Source of the DNA: Agromyces sp. NDB4Y10
GTDB taxonomy: Bacteria; Actinomycetota; Actinomycetes; Actinomycetales; Microbacteriaceae
Reading direction: 5' to 3'
NCBI RefSeq assembly: GCF_001620055.1
Contig: NZ_LQGY01000014.1
Location: 62,001 to 126,000 of the forward strand
Length of the DNA stretch: 64,000 bases
Of this stretch, positions 41,644 through 50,752 are shown piece by piece (positions within the stretch are counted from its first letter, which is position 1; each line of letters opens with the position of its first letter). The notes beneath the pieces were generated by a model, which had not been told where the DNA came from, ran no database searches, and worked only from the letters and a program-made list of their open reading frames with translations. The translations under genes were made by a program, and so were the position numbers.

Positions 41644-42948
41644 TCAACCCCAGGCGGCGTCCATCTCGTCGAGGATCTGGTCGACCGTCTTCTGGCCCGT
41701 CAGGAGACCCTGCACGCCGGCGCCGAGCGCGTCGTACACCGCCGGGTTCGGCCACGTCGAGTTCGGGAGGCCGGTGAAGGCACCCGACTCGAGGAGGCCG
41801 CCGATGGGCTGGTAGATCGGGAGGAGGTCATCACCGGCGACACCGGTGATCGGCACCGCGCCGAAGGTGTCAGCGAAGGACTTCGCCTGCTCGGGCTCCG
41901 CGGCCCAGTCGAGGAACTCCTGCACGGCAGCCTTGACGTCGTCGTCGGCGGAGGCGTTGATCGCCCACGCGTAGTTCGCCGAGGCCAGCGTGTACTCGCC
42001 CGCGCCGTCGGCCGGCGGGAACGCTCGCACGTCGGTCTCGAGGCCGGCGCCGGCGTTGATCGAGTTCGCCGCCGAACCGGGGACCGGTGCCGCGAGCGCG
42101 GAGCCGCCGCCGATGCCGTTGGTGATGTTGTCGAACGTGCCACCCGCGGCGCCGTCCTGGAAGCATCCCGCCTCGTTGAGCTCGACGAAGTCCTCGAGCA
42201 CGTCACGCCATCCGCTGTCGGCGAAGGTGACGTCGCCCGCGGCGCGCTGCTCGTTCCAGTCCGGCGTCTCCTCGTAGACGCGCGTGGCGGAAAGGATCTG
42301 CGAGAACAGGCCGGTGTTGAACGGGATGGAGCCGGCGATCACGAGGAAGCTCTTGCCGCCCTCACGCGCGGTCGCGCAGGCGTCGAGCAGGTCCTCGTAC
42401 GTCTCCGGGAACTCGTCGATGCCGACCTCCTCGGCGGCGGCCGGGTTGTAGACCAGGCCGACGGGCTGCAGCGACGTGGGCTGGGCGTAGGTCTCGCCGT
42501 CGACCTCGTAGAGCGAGGCCGTTCCCTCGGGGATGACGCCCGCCGAGGTGTCGTCGAGCGGCTCCAGGAAGCCCGCCTCGGCGAGGGTGATGACCGAGAT
42601 CGGCTGGCCGGTGCCGGGCGAGAGGATCATCGCGTCGGCGGCGTTGCCGCCCTGGAGCTGCGTGGTGACCTGCGTGTTGTACGCGTCGGACGGGTAGGGG
42701 ATGACCTCGACCTCGACGCCGGTCTCCTCGGCGTACTGGTCGATGAGCTGCTGGTACGCGGTGTCCTGGTCGTTGGCCTGGGCGACCATGATGGAGAAGC
42801 TGTCGGCGGCGCCGCCATCGGCGCTCCCGCCTCCGTCATCCGACCCGCCGCCGCCGGCGCAGCCGGCGAGGACCATGACCCCGGCGACCGGTGCGGCGAG
42901 GAGCGACCACCGGAACTTGTTGGCGGGGTGCTGTGCGTGCTGTGGCAT
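41644..42948 (-). CDS. ABC sugar importer, solute-binding lipoprotein
   Basis: A 434-residue family 1 extracellular binding protein. The signal peptide ends in the lipobox LAG-C30, followed by a flexible Gly/Ser/Asp linker, so the protein is tethered to the outer face of the membrane. The mature part has the two-lobed binding-protein pattern. GAAAGGGTCGAA lies before the ATG. Its permeases are probably those at 46479 and 47444, which are on the other strand beyond the GH106 gene. Upstream, a CTGACATTAG word at 43042-43051 recurs at 50731. Confidence 0.9.
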   Translation of the reverse strand: MPQHAQHPANKFRWSLLAAPVAGVMVLAGCAGGGGSDDGGGSADGGAADSFSIMVAQANDQDTAYQQLIDQYAEETGVEVEVIPYPSDAYNTQVTTQLQGGNAADAMILSPGTGQPISVITLAEAGFLEPLDDTSAGVIPEGTASLYEVDGETYAQPTSLQPVGLVYNPAAAEEVGIDEFPETYEDLLDACATAREGGKSFLVIAGSIPFNTGLFSQILSATRVYEETPDWNEQRAAGDVTFADSGWRDVLEDFVELNEAGCFQDGAAGGTFDNITNGIGGGSALAAPVPGSAANSINAGAGLETDVRAFPPADGAGEYTLASANYAWAINASADDDVKAAVQEFLDWAAEPEQAKSFADTFGAVPITGVAGDDLLPIYQPIGGLLESGAFTGLPNSTWPNPAVYDALGAGVQGLLTGQKTVDQILDEMDAAWG

Positions 42949-43041
42949 TTCGACCCTTTCGTGACGTCGTTGTCGCCAGCTCTGGGGCGGCTGGCACGGC
43001 GCTCGGCCGTTGCAACCAGCGTGGCATACATTGGCTTGATT

Positions 43042-43051
43042 CTGACATTAG
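43042..43051. promoter_or_regulatory. CTGACATTAG motif, copy 1
   Basis: This AT-rich 10-mer lies in the upstream region of the binding-protein gene. An identical copy is at 50731-50740, and the core ACATTAG recurs at 46395-46389 on the minus strand. It is a candidate regulator site shared by the island. Confidence 0.4.
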
Positions 43052-43088
43052 TATCGGTTATGCGGGGCAATAGTCCCGGTGATCCCGG

Positions 43089-46000
43089 TCACGAGCCTTC
43101 GAAGCGGATGGTGACCGGCCCGGCGAGGCCCGCGCGCGACGGAGCGGCGTGAGGCTCGAAGACCGCGGCCATCGCAGCCGGGATCTCGCCGCTCGGCGAG
43201 GCCGCTTCCGCGATCAGCCGATTCCGCCACGGAGTCGCGACCTCGACCTCGAGCACGTTGCGACCCGAGCGGAGCGCGGCGGTGACCTCGACCCGGAACG
43301 GCTCGGTCCACGCGACCCCGCAGTCGAGGTCGTTGAGCCGCACGCGCGCGATGTCGCGCACCACGCCGAGGTCGAGCCTCGATCGGCGGGCGACGTCCTC
43401 GACCTCGGGAAGCTCGAACTCGAGCCGGTAGGTGGCGACTCCGGAGAAGCCCGTTGCACCGAGGTCCGTCCAGAACTGCGGGCCGGGCGAGACGGGCACG
43501 GGGTCCCGACCGGGCAGCAGGAGGTGCCATTCGCCCTCGAGCGTCAATGCGTCGACGGGCTCACATGCAGCCGCCTCGGCGGCGCCCGCCGCCGCGGAGA
43601 GGACGAAGACGGATCCGAACGGCTCGAGCGCGATCAGCTCGGCCTCGCCGTCGGCGGACCGGACCAGGCGCGACCGTCGCACCTCGACGGGATCCCACGC
43701 GACGAGCGGCCCCGTCCCGCCGCTCACGAGGCGGAGGTGGATCGGCTGGTCCGACGGGTTGGCGAGAAACGTCACCCGTCGCCCGTCGATCTCGCGTGCG
43801 ATCCTCCGCACCGGAGGCCCGTCGATCTCGAGCGCCGGGCGCCACTCGAGTTCGCGCAGGGCCTCCCCGAGATCGGCCGTATCGACGACGCGGCCGCCGC
43901 CGCGGCGCGCGCCCCAGATGCGCGCGCACGCCGCGGCGAACTCCTCGGGATCGTCGGCGAGCGACGGCGTGGCGGTGGGTCGCGTTCCGATGACCGTCGC
44001 CCCGGCATCGAGGAGGCGCTCGACCGCTCGGAGCGTCGACAGCGTCATCCGTTCGCTCGACCCGCCCAGGAACAGGGCCCGGTACGCGGCGCCCTCGGAG
44101 ACCAGCCGATCTCCGTCGAATCGGAGCACGTCGCGGAGTGCGTCCGGCCCGACGTAGTCGAAGTCGAACCCGGCAGGCACGGCGCTGTCGACGACCTGCT
44201 CGAACAGGCCGGTCACGGGCGCCTCCTCGCCGACGAACACCGCCACGTCGACGGCAGGCGCACCCGCGGCCAGAACGGCGGAGCACCGGGCGAGGTAGTC
44301 GATCCATGGTCGCGCCATCTCCGACCACGTCTCGTGCACGGTGAAGGCCTGGCCGAGGAACGGCGCGAGCGCGATGCCCGGGGACGGAGCGGCGATCGGC
44401 TGGTGCGGCGAGGTGTGGATGCAGAACCGGGTGACCCCGAGCGAGAGCTGCAGATCGGCGATGTGCTTCAGCGTGCGTGGGGTCCACGACCAGGGCCGGT
44501 CGAACGACGTGAACGCCTCGGCGCCCACCCAGCGGCGACCGTGGACGTGCGCGACCGAGGCAGCTCCCTTCAGGTCGGCGACGTAGGTCGGCCGCGGCCC
44601 TTCCCGGGACTCGAACGTCCACATCGCGCCCATCGGGACATCCGCGGGAGCCCGCATCGCGAGGTCGTCGCCGAGTTGCGGCCGGCCGTCCTCGAGCGCC
44701 TCGGCGTAGTACGTCATGCCCCGTCGGTGCGCCTCGGCGGCCAGCGTGCCGTAGTACTCGTCGGCGTAGAGCTCGGCGATGGTGCGTCGGTAGTCGTACA
44801 GGAACCGGTCGGTCTCGTCGGGGCTGCCGACGACGAGTCCGGCGAGTGCCGGCAGCCGGCTCGTCGGGTCGTACCCCCGCCGCCGCCGGAACTGCTCGAT
44901 CATCCCCTCGGTCCAGTTCTGCGAGCCGGCCTCGATGCTGTCGCTGAGCAGCGCCGAGATGCCGGGGCCACCGGATGCCGCGCCGCCGCGATCCACGCCG
45001 AAGCGCTCGAGGTGCGTGGCCAGGTAGGCGCGCACCCGCTCGCCGTCGAGCTTGTCGACCTCGAGGCCGGTCGAATCCGTCGGAGCCGGCCCATTGGTCT
45101 GGCCGGTGAGCGATGCGCCCAGCCGAAGCACCGTCCACTCGCCCTCCGGCGGCGTCCACCGCAGGACGCCGTCGACGACGTCGCCCGTGACGTCGACGAC
45201 GTCCTCGGGCCCGATCGCCCCGATCCGGGCGTCGGCGGGGGTGGGCACCACGTGGTAGTCGGGCACGACGCCGAAGCCCGCCTTGGCCTCGGCGAAGTGG
45301 ACGCGTCCCGCCGTGCGGAGCGCGAACTCGGAGACGGCGAACGCGTCGGAGGTGCGCAGGACGGGCGGAAGGCGCACGCCCGCTGCGACGGGAGGCAGGG
45401 CCTCCGCGGCGCTCGCGGCCGACAGCACGAGCCGGAACCGTCGGGCCGTGACCGCGGGGAAGCTGACGGTCCGTGCGGGGAGCGTCGACGCCGGAAGCGC
45501 GGCGATGTCGCGGTAGTGGACCCCGTCAGCGCTCGCCTGGAGGGTGGCGTCCGGCGGCGGGGCGGCGCCGAACCCACGAGGTCCCGGCAGGCCGACGCTG
45601 ACCGAGCGGACGGTGACGTCCTCGTCGAACACCTGCTCGATCCACGCCGACGACCAGCGGTCGGGGTCGCGGGGGAGGAGCAGCGCGTCGCCGAATGCGC
45701 CGTCGGTGAGGCAGGACGCGTCGTCGACGGGTGCCGACGCGCGGAACGATGCCGGCTCGAGGGTCGCGCGTCGCGCGTCGGCCGGGAAGGCCAGCACGCG
45801 CCAGTCGACGGCGAACGCCGCGGTCCCGCCCCCGTCGCCCCGACGCGGGCAGTCCAGGAAGGCGCCCGCGACTCCCGGCAGCGTCGGCAGCTCGATCGTG
45901 ATGGGCGCGCCGCCGCTGATCTGGCATGCCGCCCAGACGACCTTCTTCATCGCGTCGCCGGGCGCCACCCATGGACCGCCGGAGGCGCTCCAGCCGGACG

Positions 46001-46319
46001 AGGTCGCGACGGCGAGCTCCAAGCCGAGGGAGGCGGCGGTGTTCACCGCGGCATCGACGGCTCGATCCCATTCGGGCGTGTCGGGCCGGACCGGGGACGG
46101 CACGACGAGCGGGCCGCCCATCCCGCCGTCGAAGATCTGCGCACCGCGCACTCCTGTCGCGTGCAGCCAGCGCAGGTCGCGCTCGATGCCGTCCGGGTCG
46201 ACGTTCCCGTCCATCCAGTGCCACCAGACGCGCGGGCGCGCCTCGTCGGGCGGATCGACGAACGCGTCCCACAGCGGGTCGCGTCCCGTCGCCGGTCGCG
46301 TCGATGGCAGTCGGTCCAT
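43089..46319 (-). CDS. GH106-family glycoside hydrolase (alpha-L-rhamnosidase-like)
   Basis: A 1076-residue enzyme with the GH106 N-terminal hallmark PRVWWHWMDGNVDPDGIERD and later IADLQLSLGVTRFCIHTSPH plus a C-terminal beta-sandwich (about 900-1076; SGVATYRLEFELP, LNDLDCGVAW, GRNVLEVEVATPW). GH106 enzymes remove alpha-L-rhamnose, including from flavonoid rhamnosides. No signal peptide is visible, so it probably acts in the cytoplasm after uptake. GGGAGGA stands about ten bases before the ATG. A TATAAG -10 lies at 46372-46367 on the minus strand. The binding-protein gene follows 140 bases downstream on the same strand. Confidence 0.82.
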   Translation of the reverse strand: MDRLPSTRPATGRDPLWDAFVDPPDEARPRVWWHWMDGNVDPDGIERDLRWLHATGVRGAQIFDGGMGGPLVVPSPVRPDTPEWDRAVDAAVNTAASLGLELAVATSSGWSASGGPWVAPGDAMKKVVWAACQISGGAPITIELPTLPGVAGAFLDCPRRGDGGGTAAFAVDWRVLAFPADARRATLEPASFRASAPVDDASCLTDGAFGDALLLPRDPDRWSSAWIEQVFDEDVTVRSVSVGLPGPRGFGAAPPPDATLQASADGVHYRDIAALPASTLPARTVSFPAVTARRFRLVLSAASAAEALPPVAAGVRLPPVLRTSDAFAVSEFALRTAGRVHFAEAKAGFGVVPDYHVVPTPADARIGAIGPEDVVDVTGDVVDGVLRWTPPEGEWTVLRLGASLTGQTNGPAPTDSTGLEVDKLDGERVRAYLATHLERFGVDRGGAASGGPGISALLSDSIEAGSQNWTEGMIEQFRRRRGYDPTSRLPALAGLVVGSPDETDRFLYDYRRTIAELYADEYYGTLAAEAHRRGMTYYAEALEDGRPQLGDDLAMRAPADVPMGAMWTFESREGPRPTYVADLKGAASVAHVHGRRWVGAEAFTSFDRPWSWTPRTLKHIADLQLSLGVTRFCIHTSPHQPIAAPSPGIALAPFLGQAFTVHETWSEMARPWIDYLARCSAVLAAGAPAVDVAVFVGEEAPVTGLFEQVVDSAVPAGFDFDYVGPDALRDVLRFDGDRLVSEGAAYRALFLGGSSERMTLSTLRAVERLLDAGATVIGTRPTATPSLADDPEEFAAACARIWGARRGGGRVVDTADLGEALRELEWRPALEIDGPPVRRIAREIDGRRVTFLANPSDQPIHLRLVSGGTGPLVAWDPVEVRRSRLVRSADGEAELIALEPFGSVFVLSAAAGAAEAAACEPVDALTLEGEWHLLLPGRDPVPVSPGPQFWTDLGATGFSGVATYRLEFELPEVEDVARRSRLDLGVVRDIARVRLNDLDCGVAWTEPFRVEVTAALRSGRNVLEVEVATPWRNRLIAEAASPSGEIPAAMAAVFEPHAAPSRAGLAGPVTIRFEGS

Positions 46320-46366
46320 GGACTCGAATCCTCCCAGCAGCGCGACGCGGATGATCGCCGCCGGTA

Positions 46367-46409
46367 CTTATACGCGGCATCGAGATGACTAATGTGTGTT
46401 TTCGACACA
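46367..46409. promoter_or_regulatory. Divergent promoter region between GH106 and the ABC permeases
   Basis: TATAAG (46372-46367, minus strand) serves the GH106 gene. ACATTAG on the minus strand (46395-46389) lies in its -35 region. TGTGT-TTTCG-ACACA (46395-46409) is an adjacent inverted repeat. Together they make this a likely control point for both directions. Confidence 0.45.
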
Positions 46410-46478
46410 AGCGTGGGAGAGTTGGCGTATCGCGTCCCGACCCGATGGGGCGCCGCGACGACGATGTCAGGAAGCGAA

Positions 46479-47441
46479 ATGACTGTGACGACGCAGGACA
46501 GCACCCGCACCATCACCGTGCCGCCCGACGCGCGCAACACGCCGCCGCCGAGGCCGCGGGGCGGGCGCAAGCCGCTCATCACGTTCGGACACTGGTGGTG
46601 GGCGCTCCCCGCCGTCGCCCTCGTGATCGGGGTCCACTACGCCGCAACGATGACGGGCGGCTTCTTCGCGTTCACGAACTGGACCGGACTCGGCGAATGG
46701 GACTTCATCGGCTTCGCCAACTTCGAGCGCATATTCAGCGACCCGATGCTGCTCGGCTCGGTGTGGAACACCCTGTTCCTCGCCTTCGGGTCCGTGATCC
46801 TCACCAACGTCTTCGGGCTGCTCTACGCACTCGCCATCAACCGCATGCTGAAGACCCGGTACATCCTCCGGACCCTCCTCTTCATGCCCGTCGTGCTCAG
46901 CCCGCTCGCGGTGGCGTACGTGTGGAAGTTCATCTTCCAGTTCAACGGCCCGCTGAACGGCTTCCTCGGGTTGATCGGCCTCGAGGAGTGGCAGAAGGTC
47001 TGGCTCGCCGACCCCTCCTGGTCGATCTGGGCGATCCTCATCACCGTCGTCTGGCAGCAGACGGGCTTCGTGATGGTCATCTACCTCGCGGGACTCGCCA
47101 GCGTCCCCGTCGAGGTCGAGGAGGCCGCGGCGATCGACGGCGCCGGCATCTGGGGCCGCTTCTGGCACGTGGTGGTGCCCGCCATCCGTCCTTCGATCGC
47201 GATCGCGACGACCCTCGGCATCATCCAGGGCCTGCGGATCTTCGACCAGATCCTGGCCCTCACGGGCGGCGGCCCCGCGGGGGCCACGGAGACCCTGGCG
47301 ACCCAGGTCTACAAGCAGGCGTTCGCGCTCGGCCAGTTCGGCTTCGGTTCCGCGCTCGCGCTCGTCCTCACCGTGATCATCCTCGTGTTCGCCATCCTCC
47401 AGCAGCGGGTCACGCGCGACCGTGACGCCGGAAAGGCCTGA
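46479..47441 (+). CDS. ABC sugar importer permease, MalF-like
   Basis: A 320-residue inner-membrane permease with about six helices and the EAA loop (EEAAAIDGAGIWGRFWHVVVP) that contacts the ATPase. The N-terminal 40 residues are soluble and proline-rich. ATG 46479 is chosen because AGGAAG precedes it at five bases; an in-frame start at 46392 would overlap the divergent regulatory repeat. It is followed after two bases by the second permease. Confidence 0.9.
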   Translation: MTVTTQDSTRTITVPPDARNTPPPRPRGGRKPLITFGHWWWALPAVALVIGVHYAATMTGGFFAFTNWTGLGEWDFIGFANFERIFSDPMLLGSVWNTLFLAFGSVILTNVFGLLYALAINRMLKTRYILRTLLFMPVVLSPLAVAYVWKFIFQFNGPLNGFLGLIGLEEWQKVWLADPSWSIWAILITVVWQQTGFVMVIYLAGLASVPVEVEEAAAIDGAGIWGRFWHVVVPAIRPSIAIATTLGIIQGLRIFDQILALTGGGPAGATETLATQVYKQAFALGQFGFGSALALVLTVIILVFAILQQRVTRDRDAGKA

Positions 47442-47443
47442 AC

Positions 47444-48280
47444 GTGTTCCGCTACACCAAGCTCACCGCCCTCCGGGAAGTGCTCGTCTGGATCGTCACC
47501 CTGATCGGGCTCCTCCCGCTCTACCTGCTCGTCGTCACGGCATTGAAGCCCGACCAGGAGGTCCTGACCACGAGCGCGGTCGCACCGCCCTCGACGGTCG
47601 ACTTCGGTGCGTTCGTCGAGGTGCTCACCTCGACGGGCCGCAACAGCATTCCCATGAGCATCCTGAACAGCGTGATCATCACGGCCGGCGCGATCGCCGG
47701 GCTCGTGCTGCTCGGCTCGCTGACCGCCTACGTCATCGCCCGCCGTACGCGCACGTGGACCAACGTCACGTACTACCTGGTGCTGATCGCGATCATCCTG
47801 CCGGCGCAGCTCGGCACCGTGCCGCTCTACATCGGCGCACGGTCGGTCGGTCTCACGGGCAACGCCCTCGGCATGATCCTGCTCTGGATCGGCATCCTGC
47901 TGCCGCTGTCGATCTTCCTGTACGCGAGCTTCTTCCGCGGGCTGACGACCGAATACGAGGAGGCGGCCGTCATCGACGGCGCCACGCCGACGCAGGCGTT
48001 CTTCCGGGTCGTGCTGCCCCTGATGGCCCCGGCCACGGGCACGGTCGCGATCCTCGCGGGACTCATCGTCTGGAACGACTTCTTCAACTCGCTGATCTTC
48101 CTCGGCGGCTCGGAGACGCAGACGCTGCCGGTGGCGATGTACACCTACGTCGGCGGCCTCGTGTCGGCGTGGAACAAGATCTTCGCCGTCGTCATCATTT
48201 CGATGATCCCCATCCTCGCGTTCTACATGTTCGCCCAGAAGCGCTTCATCCAGGGCTTCGCGGGCGGGCTGAAGGGCTGA
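47444..48280 (+). CDS. ABC sugar importer permease, MalG-like
   Basis: A 278-residue permease with about six helices and the EAA loop EYEEAAVIDGATPTQAFFRV. It forms the channel with the MalF-like partner. The GTG start lies two bases after the previous stop. No ATP-binding subunit gene follows, as is common in actinobacteria where one MsmK-type ATPase serves several sugar importers. Confidence 0.9.
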   Translation: MFRYTKLTALREVLVWIVTLIGLLPLYLLVVTALKPDQEVLTTSAVAPPSTVDFGAFVEVLTSTGRNSIPMSILNSVIITAGAIAGLVLLGSLTAYVIARRTRTWTNVTYYLVLIAIILPAQLGTVPLYIGARSVGLTGNALGMILLWIGILLPLSIFLYASFFRGLTTEYEEAAVIDGATPTQAFFRVVLPLMAPATGTVAILAGLIVWNDFFNSLIFLGGSETQTLPVAMYTYVGGLVSAWNKIFAVVIISMIPILAFYMFAQKRFIQGFAGGLKG

Positions 48281-48290
48281 CCGTCCACGG

Positions 48291-48383
48291 ACCCACCGAT
48301 TCGAGAACGGCCGGATCGTCGAGCACTGGGACGTGCTGCAGCAGGTTCCCGTGCATGCCGTTCACGACCACCCGATGTTCTGA
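48291..48383 (+). pseudogene. C-terminal remnant of a SnoaL-like (NTF2-fold) protein
   Basis: Immediately after the permease stop, a frame reads FENGRIVEHWDVLQQVPVHA and ends DHPMF-stop. This matches the conserved C-terminus of SnoaL-like NTF2-fold proteins (..GKIVEHWDVLQ.. ending in MF). No start codon or N-terminal part is present; upstream the frame runs into permease sequence. It is therefore a leftover 3' end, probably from a deletion or rearrangement that brought the permease genes next to the isomerase gene. Confidence 0.75.
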
Positions 48384-48398
48384 CTCCAGGAGACGCAC

Positions 48399-49193
48399 GT
48401 GTACCAGCTCGCACCCAATATCGAACTCCTCTTTACCGAAGCCGGCGACTACCACGACCGTGTGCGCGCCGCCGCCGCGGCCGGCTTCACCGCCGTCGAG
48501 ATGTGGGGGCCCACGGGAGTGGACGCCCCGGCGAAGCCGAAGGACCTCCCGGCGCTCAAGGCCGCGCTCGTCGAGACCGGCACCCAGTTGACGGCCCAGC
48601 TCGCCGAGCCGCGCACGCAGTTCATGATCCCGCCGTGGGACCACTCCGAGTTCTTCCGGAAGCTCGACGAGGGCGTCTCGATCGCGAAGGAACTCGGGTG
48701 CCCGCGCATCGTCGTGGGCAGCGGCACCGGGTTCGGCGGGTGGAAGCGGCAGGTGCAGCTCGACAAGCTCATCGAGATCTACGAGAAGGCCATCGCGCAG
48801 ATCGACGGCTCCGGCATCACGCTCGTCCTCGAGCCGGTGAACGTCCGCGTGGATCACCCCGGCTCGCTGCTGGACCGTACGGCGGAGGCCGTCTACGTGG
48901 CCCGCGGCGTGGACTCGCCGTTCTTCGGCATCCTCTACGACATCTACCACTCGGCCGTCGAGGGCGAGGACATGGCGGCGGAGCTCGCCAATGCCGGCGA
49001 CCTGGTGAAGTACGTCCAGCTCGCCGACACTCCCGGTCGCGGCGAGCCGGGCTCGGGATCGCTCGACTGGGCCGAGACCCTCGGTATCCTGCGCGCGTCC
49101 GGGTACGACGGTCCGATCGGGCTCGAGTACTACCCGACGCAGGAGTCCGAGGCGTCCGTCGCCCTCATCCGCGAACTGGCGGTGACCGCATGA
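48399..49193 (+). CDS. Hydroxypyruvate isomerase-like sugar isomerase
   Basis: A 264-residue TIM-barrel protein of the Hyi group. Metal-binding positions appear as E in LVLEPVN, D in LYDIYHS, Q in YVQLADTPGR and E in GLEYYP, the E-D-Q-E set of hydroxypyruvate isomerase. It probably isomerises a keto sugar or keto acid released by glycoside cleavage. GTG 48399 has AGGAG seven bases upstream. Its stop overlaps the GMC gene start, tying it to the 3-oxidation step. Confidence 0.82.
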   Translation: MYQLAPNIELLFTEAGDYHDRVRAAAAAGFTAVEMWGPTGVDAPAKPKDLPALKAALVETGTQLTAQLAEPRTQFMIPPWDHSEFFRKLDEGVSIAKELGCPRIVVGSGTGFGGWKRQVQLDKLIEIYEKAIAQIDGSGITLVLEPVNVRVDHPGSLLDRTAEAVYVARGVDSPFFGILYDIYHSAVEGEDMAAELANAGDLVKYVQLADTPGRGEPGSGSLDWAETLGILRASGYDGPIGLEYYPTQESEASVALIRELAVTA

Positions 49194-50734
49194 GCCGCTA
49201 TCCCGAGGCCGTCGACGTCGCGATCGTCGGCAGCGGCCCGACCGGCGCCGCGTACGCGCGCATCCTCAGCGAAGCGGCGCCGGACGTCACGATCGCGATG
49301 TTCGAGGTCGGCCCGACGGTCTCCGACCCGCCCGGCGCGCACGTCAAGAACATCGAGGACCCGGCAGCGCGTGCCGCCGCGCAGCGCGCGTCGGAGGGTC
49401 CCGGCGCCGGCGCCGCGACGGTGAACTCGCCCGGCGCCGTGAAGAGCGGCGAGCGTCGCGCCCGCCCCGGCACGTTCCTCCTCGAGGAGGGCTACGCGTT
49501 CCCGGGTGAGGACGGCCTGCCCGTCGCGGCCATGTCGAGCAACGTCGGCGGCATGTCCGCCCACTGGACGGGCGCCTGTCCGCGTCCGGGCGGCAGCGAG
49601 CGCATCGCGTTCCTGCCCGACCTCGACGAGCTGCTCGACGAGGCCGACCGCCTGCTCGGGGTCACGACCGATGCGTTCGACGGCGCGCCCTTCACCGACC
49701 TCGTGCGCGAGCGCCTGGCCGCGGCGGTCGACGAGGGTCGCGACCCGGCCGCGAGGGTGCAGCGGATGCCGCTCGCCGTGCACCGCCGACCCGACGGCCG
49801 CCTCGTGTGGTCGGGCTCGGACGTGGTGCTGGGCGACGTCACGCGCGCCAACCCGCGCTTCGCCCTGCACGACGAGTCGCTCGCCACGCGTGTGCTCGTC
49901 GAGGACGGCCGTGCCGCGGGGGTCCGGGTGCGCGACCTGCGGACGGGGGAGGAGCACGAGGTGCGCGCCCGCGCGGTCGTGGTGGCCGCCGACGCGCTCC
50001 GCACCCCGCAACTGCTCTGGGCCAGCGGCATCCGCCCCGACGCCCTCGGTCGCTACCTCAACGACCAGACCCAGGTCGTCTTCGCCTCGCGCATCCGCGA
50101 CGTCGGCCCGGGCGCCGGTGCCGAGGAGGCCGCGCCCGCCGAGGGCGGCCTGAGCGAGCAGAGCGGCGTGAGCTGGGTGCCGTACACCGACGAGCAGCCC
50201 TTCCACGGACAGATCATGCAGCTCGACGCGTCCCCGATCCCGCTCGCCGAGGACGACCCGGTCGTGCCGGGCTCGATCGTCGGTCTCGGGTTGTTCTGCG
50301 CGAAGGACCTGCAGCGCGACGATCGCGTCGAGTTCAGCGACGAGGAGGTCGACGCGTACGGCATGCCGGCGATGCGCATCCACTACCGGCTCACCGAGCG
50401 CGACCGCGAGGTGCTCGAGCAGGCTCGCGCGGAGATCGTGCGCCTGGGCGAGGCGGTCGGCCAGCCGCTCGACCCGCGACCGTTCACCATGCCGCTGGGT
50501 GCGTCGTTGCATTACCAGGGCACGACCCGCATGGGGGAGCGCAACGACGGCACGAGCGTGTGCAACCCCGACGGCGAGCTCTGGGATGCGTCCGGAGTCT
50601 TCGTGGCGGGCAACAACGTGATCCCAACGGCCACGGCGTGCAATCCGACGCTCACGAGCGTGGCCCTCGCGGTCCGCGGCGCGCGGGCGATCGCACGTCA
50701 CCTCGCGGCGGATCTTGCTTCCGTCGAAAACTGA
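49190..50734 (+). CDS. GMC-family glycoside oxidoreductase (3-oxidase/CarA-like), second copy
   Basis: A 514-residue relative of the protein at 36575. FAD loop VGSGPTGAAYA, SSNVGGMSAHWTGACPRPGG, and catalytic H/N in SLHYQGTTRMG and TACNPTLTSVAL. It probably oxidises the sugar C3 hydroxyl of a glycoside with FAD. It differs from the first copy through the substrate-loop region (about 90-115 and 285-330), so the two may take different glycosides. The start overlaps the Hyi-like stop (ATGA). A separate promoter follows inside its 3' end. Confidence 0.85.
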   Translation: MSRYPEAVDVAIVGSGPTGAAYARILSEAAPDVTIAMFEVGPTVSDPPGAHVKNIEDPAARAAAQRASEGPGAGAATVNSPGAVKSGERRARPGTFLLEEGYAFPGEDGLPVAAMSSNVGGMSAHWTGACPRPGGSERIAFLPDLDELLDEADRLLGVTTDAFDGAPFTDLVRERLAAAVDEGRDPAARVQRMPLAVHRRPDGRLVWSGSDVVLGDVTRANPRFALHDESLATRVLVEDGRAAGVRVRDLRTGEEHEVRARAVVVAADALRTPQLLWASGIRPDALGRYLNDQTQVVFASRIRDVGPGAGAEEAAPAEGGLSEQSGVSWVPYTDEQPFHGQIMQLDASPIPLAEDDPVVPGSIVGLGLFCAKDLQRDDRVEFSDEEVDAYGMPAMRIHYRLTERDREVLEQARAEIVRLGEAVGQPLDPRPFTMPLGASLHYQGTTRMGERNDGTSVCNPDGELWDASGVFVAGNNVIPTATACNPTLTSVALAVRGARAIARHLAADLASVEN

Positions 50735-50743
50735 CATTAGAGT
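50715..50743 (+). promoter_or_regulatory. Internal promoter with CTGACATTAG motif, copy 2
   Basis: TTGCTT (50715-50720) and TAGAGT (50738-50743) are 17 bases apart. The 10-mer CTGACATTAG (50731-50740), also found at 43042-43051, overlaps the -10 box, where a bound repressor would block initiation. The promoter would drive the beta-alpha-alpha-SnoaL-beta-Gfo/Idh run. Confidence 0.5.
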
Positions 50744-50752
50744 GTAGGAATC

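Noticed and set aside
41209-43152. A 647-codon rightward frame over the binding-protein gene
   Set aside because: It is antisense to a lipoprotein with a clear lipobox and binding-protein fold, and it crosses the hairpin terminator.
43149-46388. A 1079-codon rightward frame antisense to GH106
   Set aside because: Composition is that of a shadow frame, and the GH106 gene has clear motifs, a promoter and a ribosome binding site.
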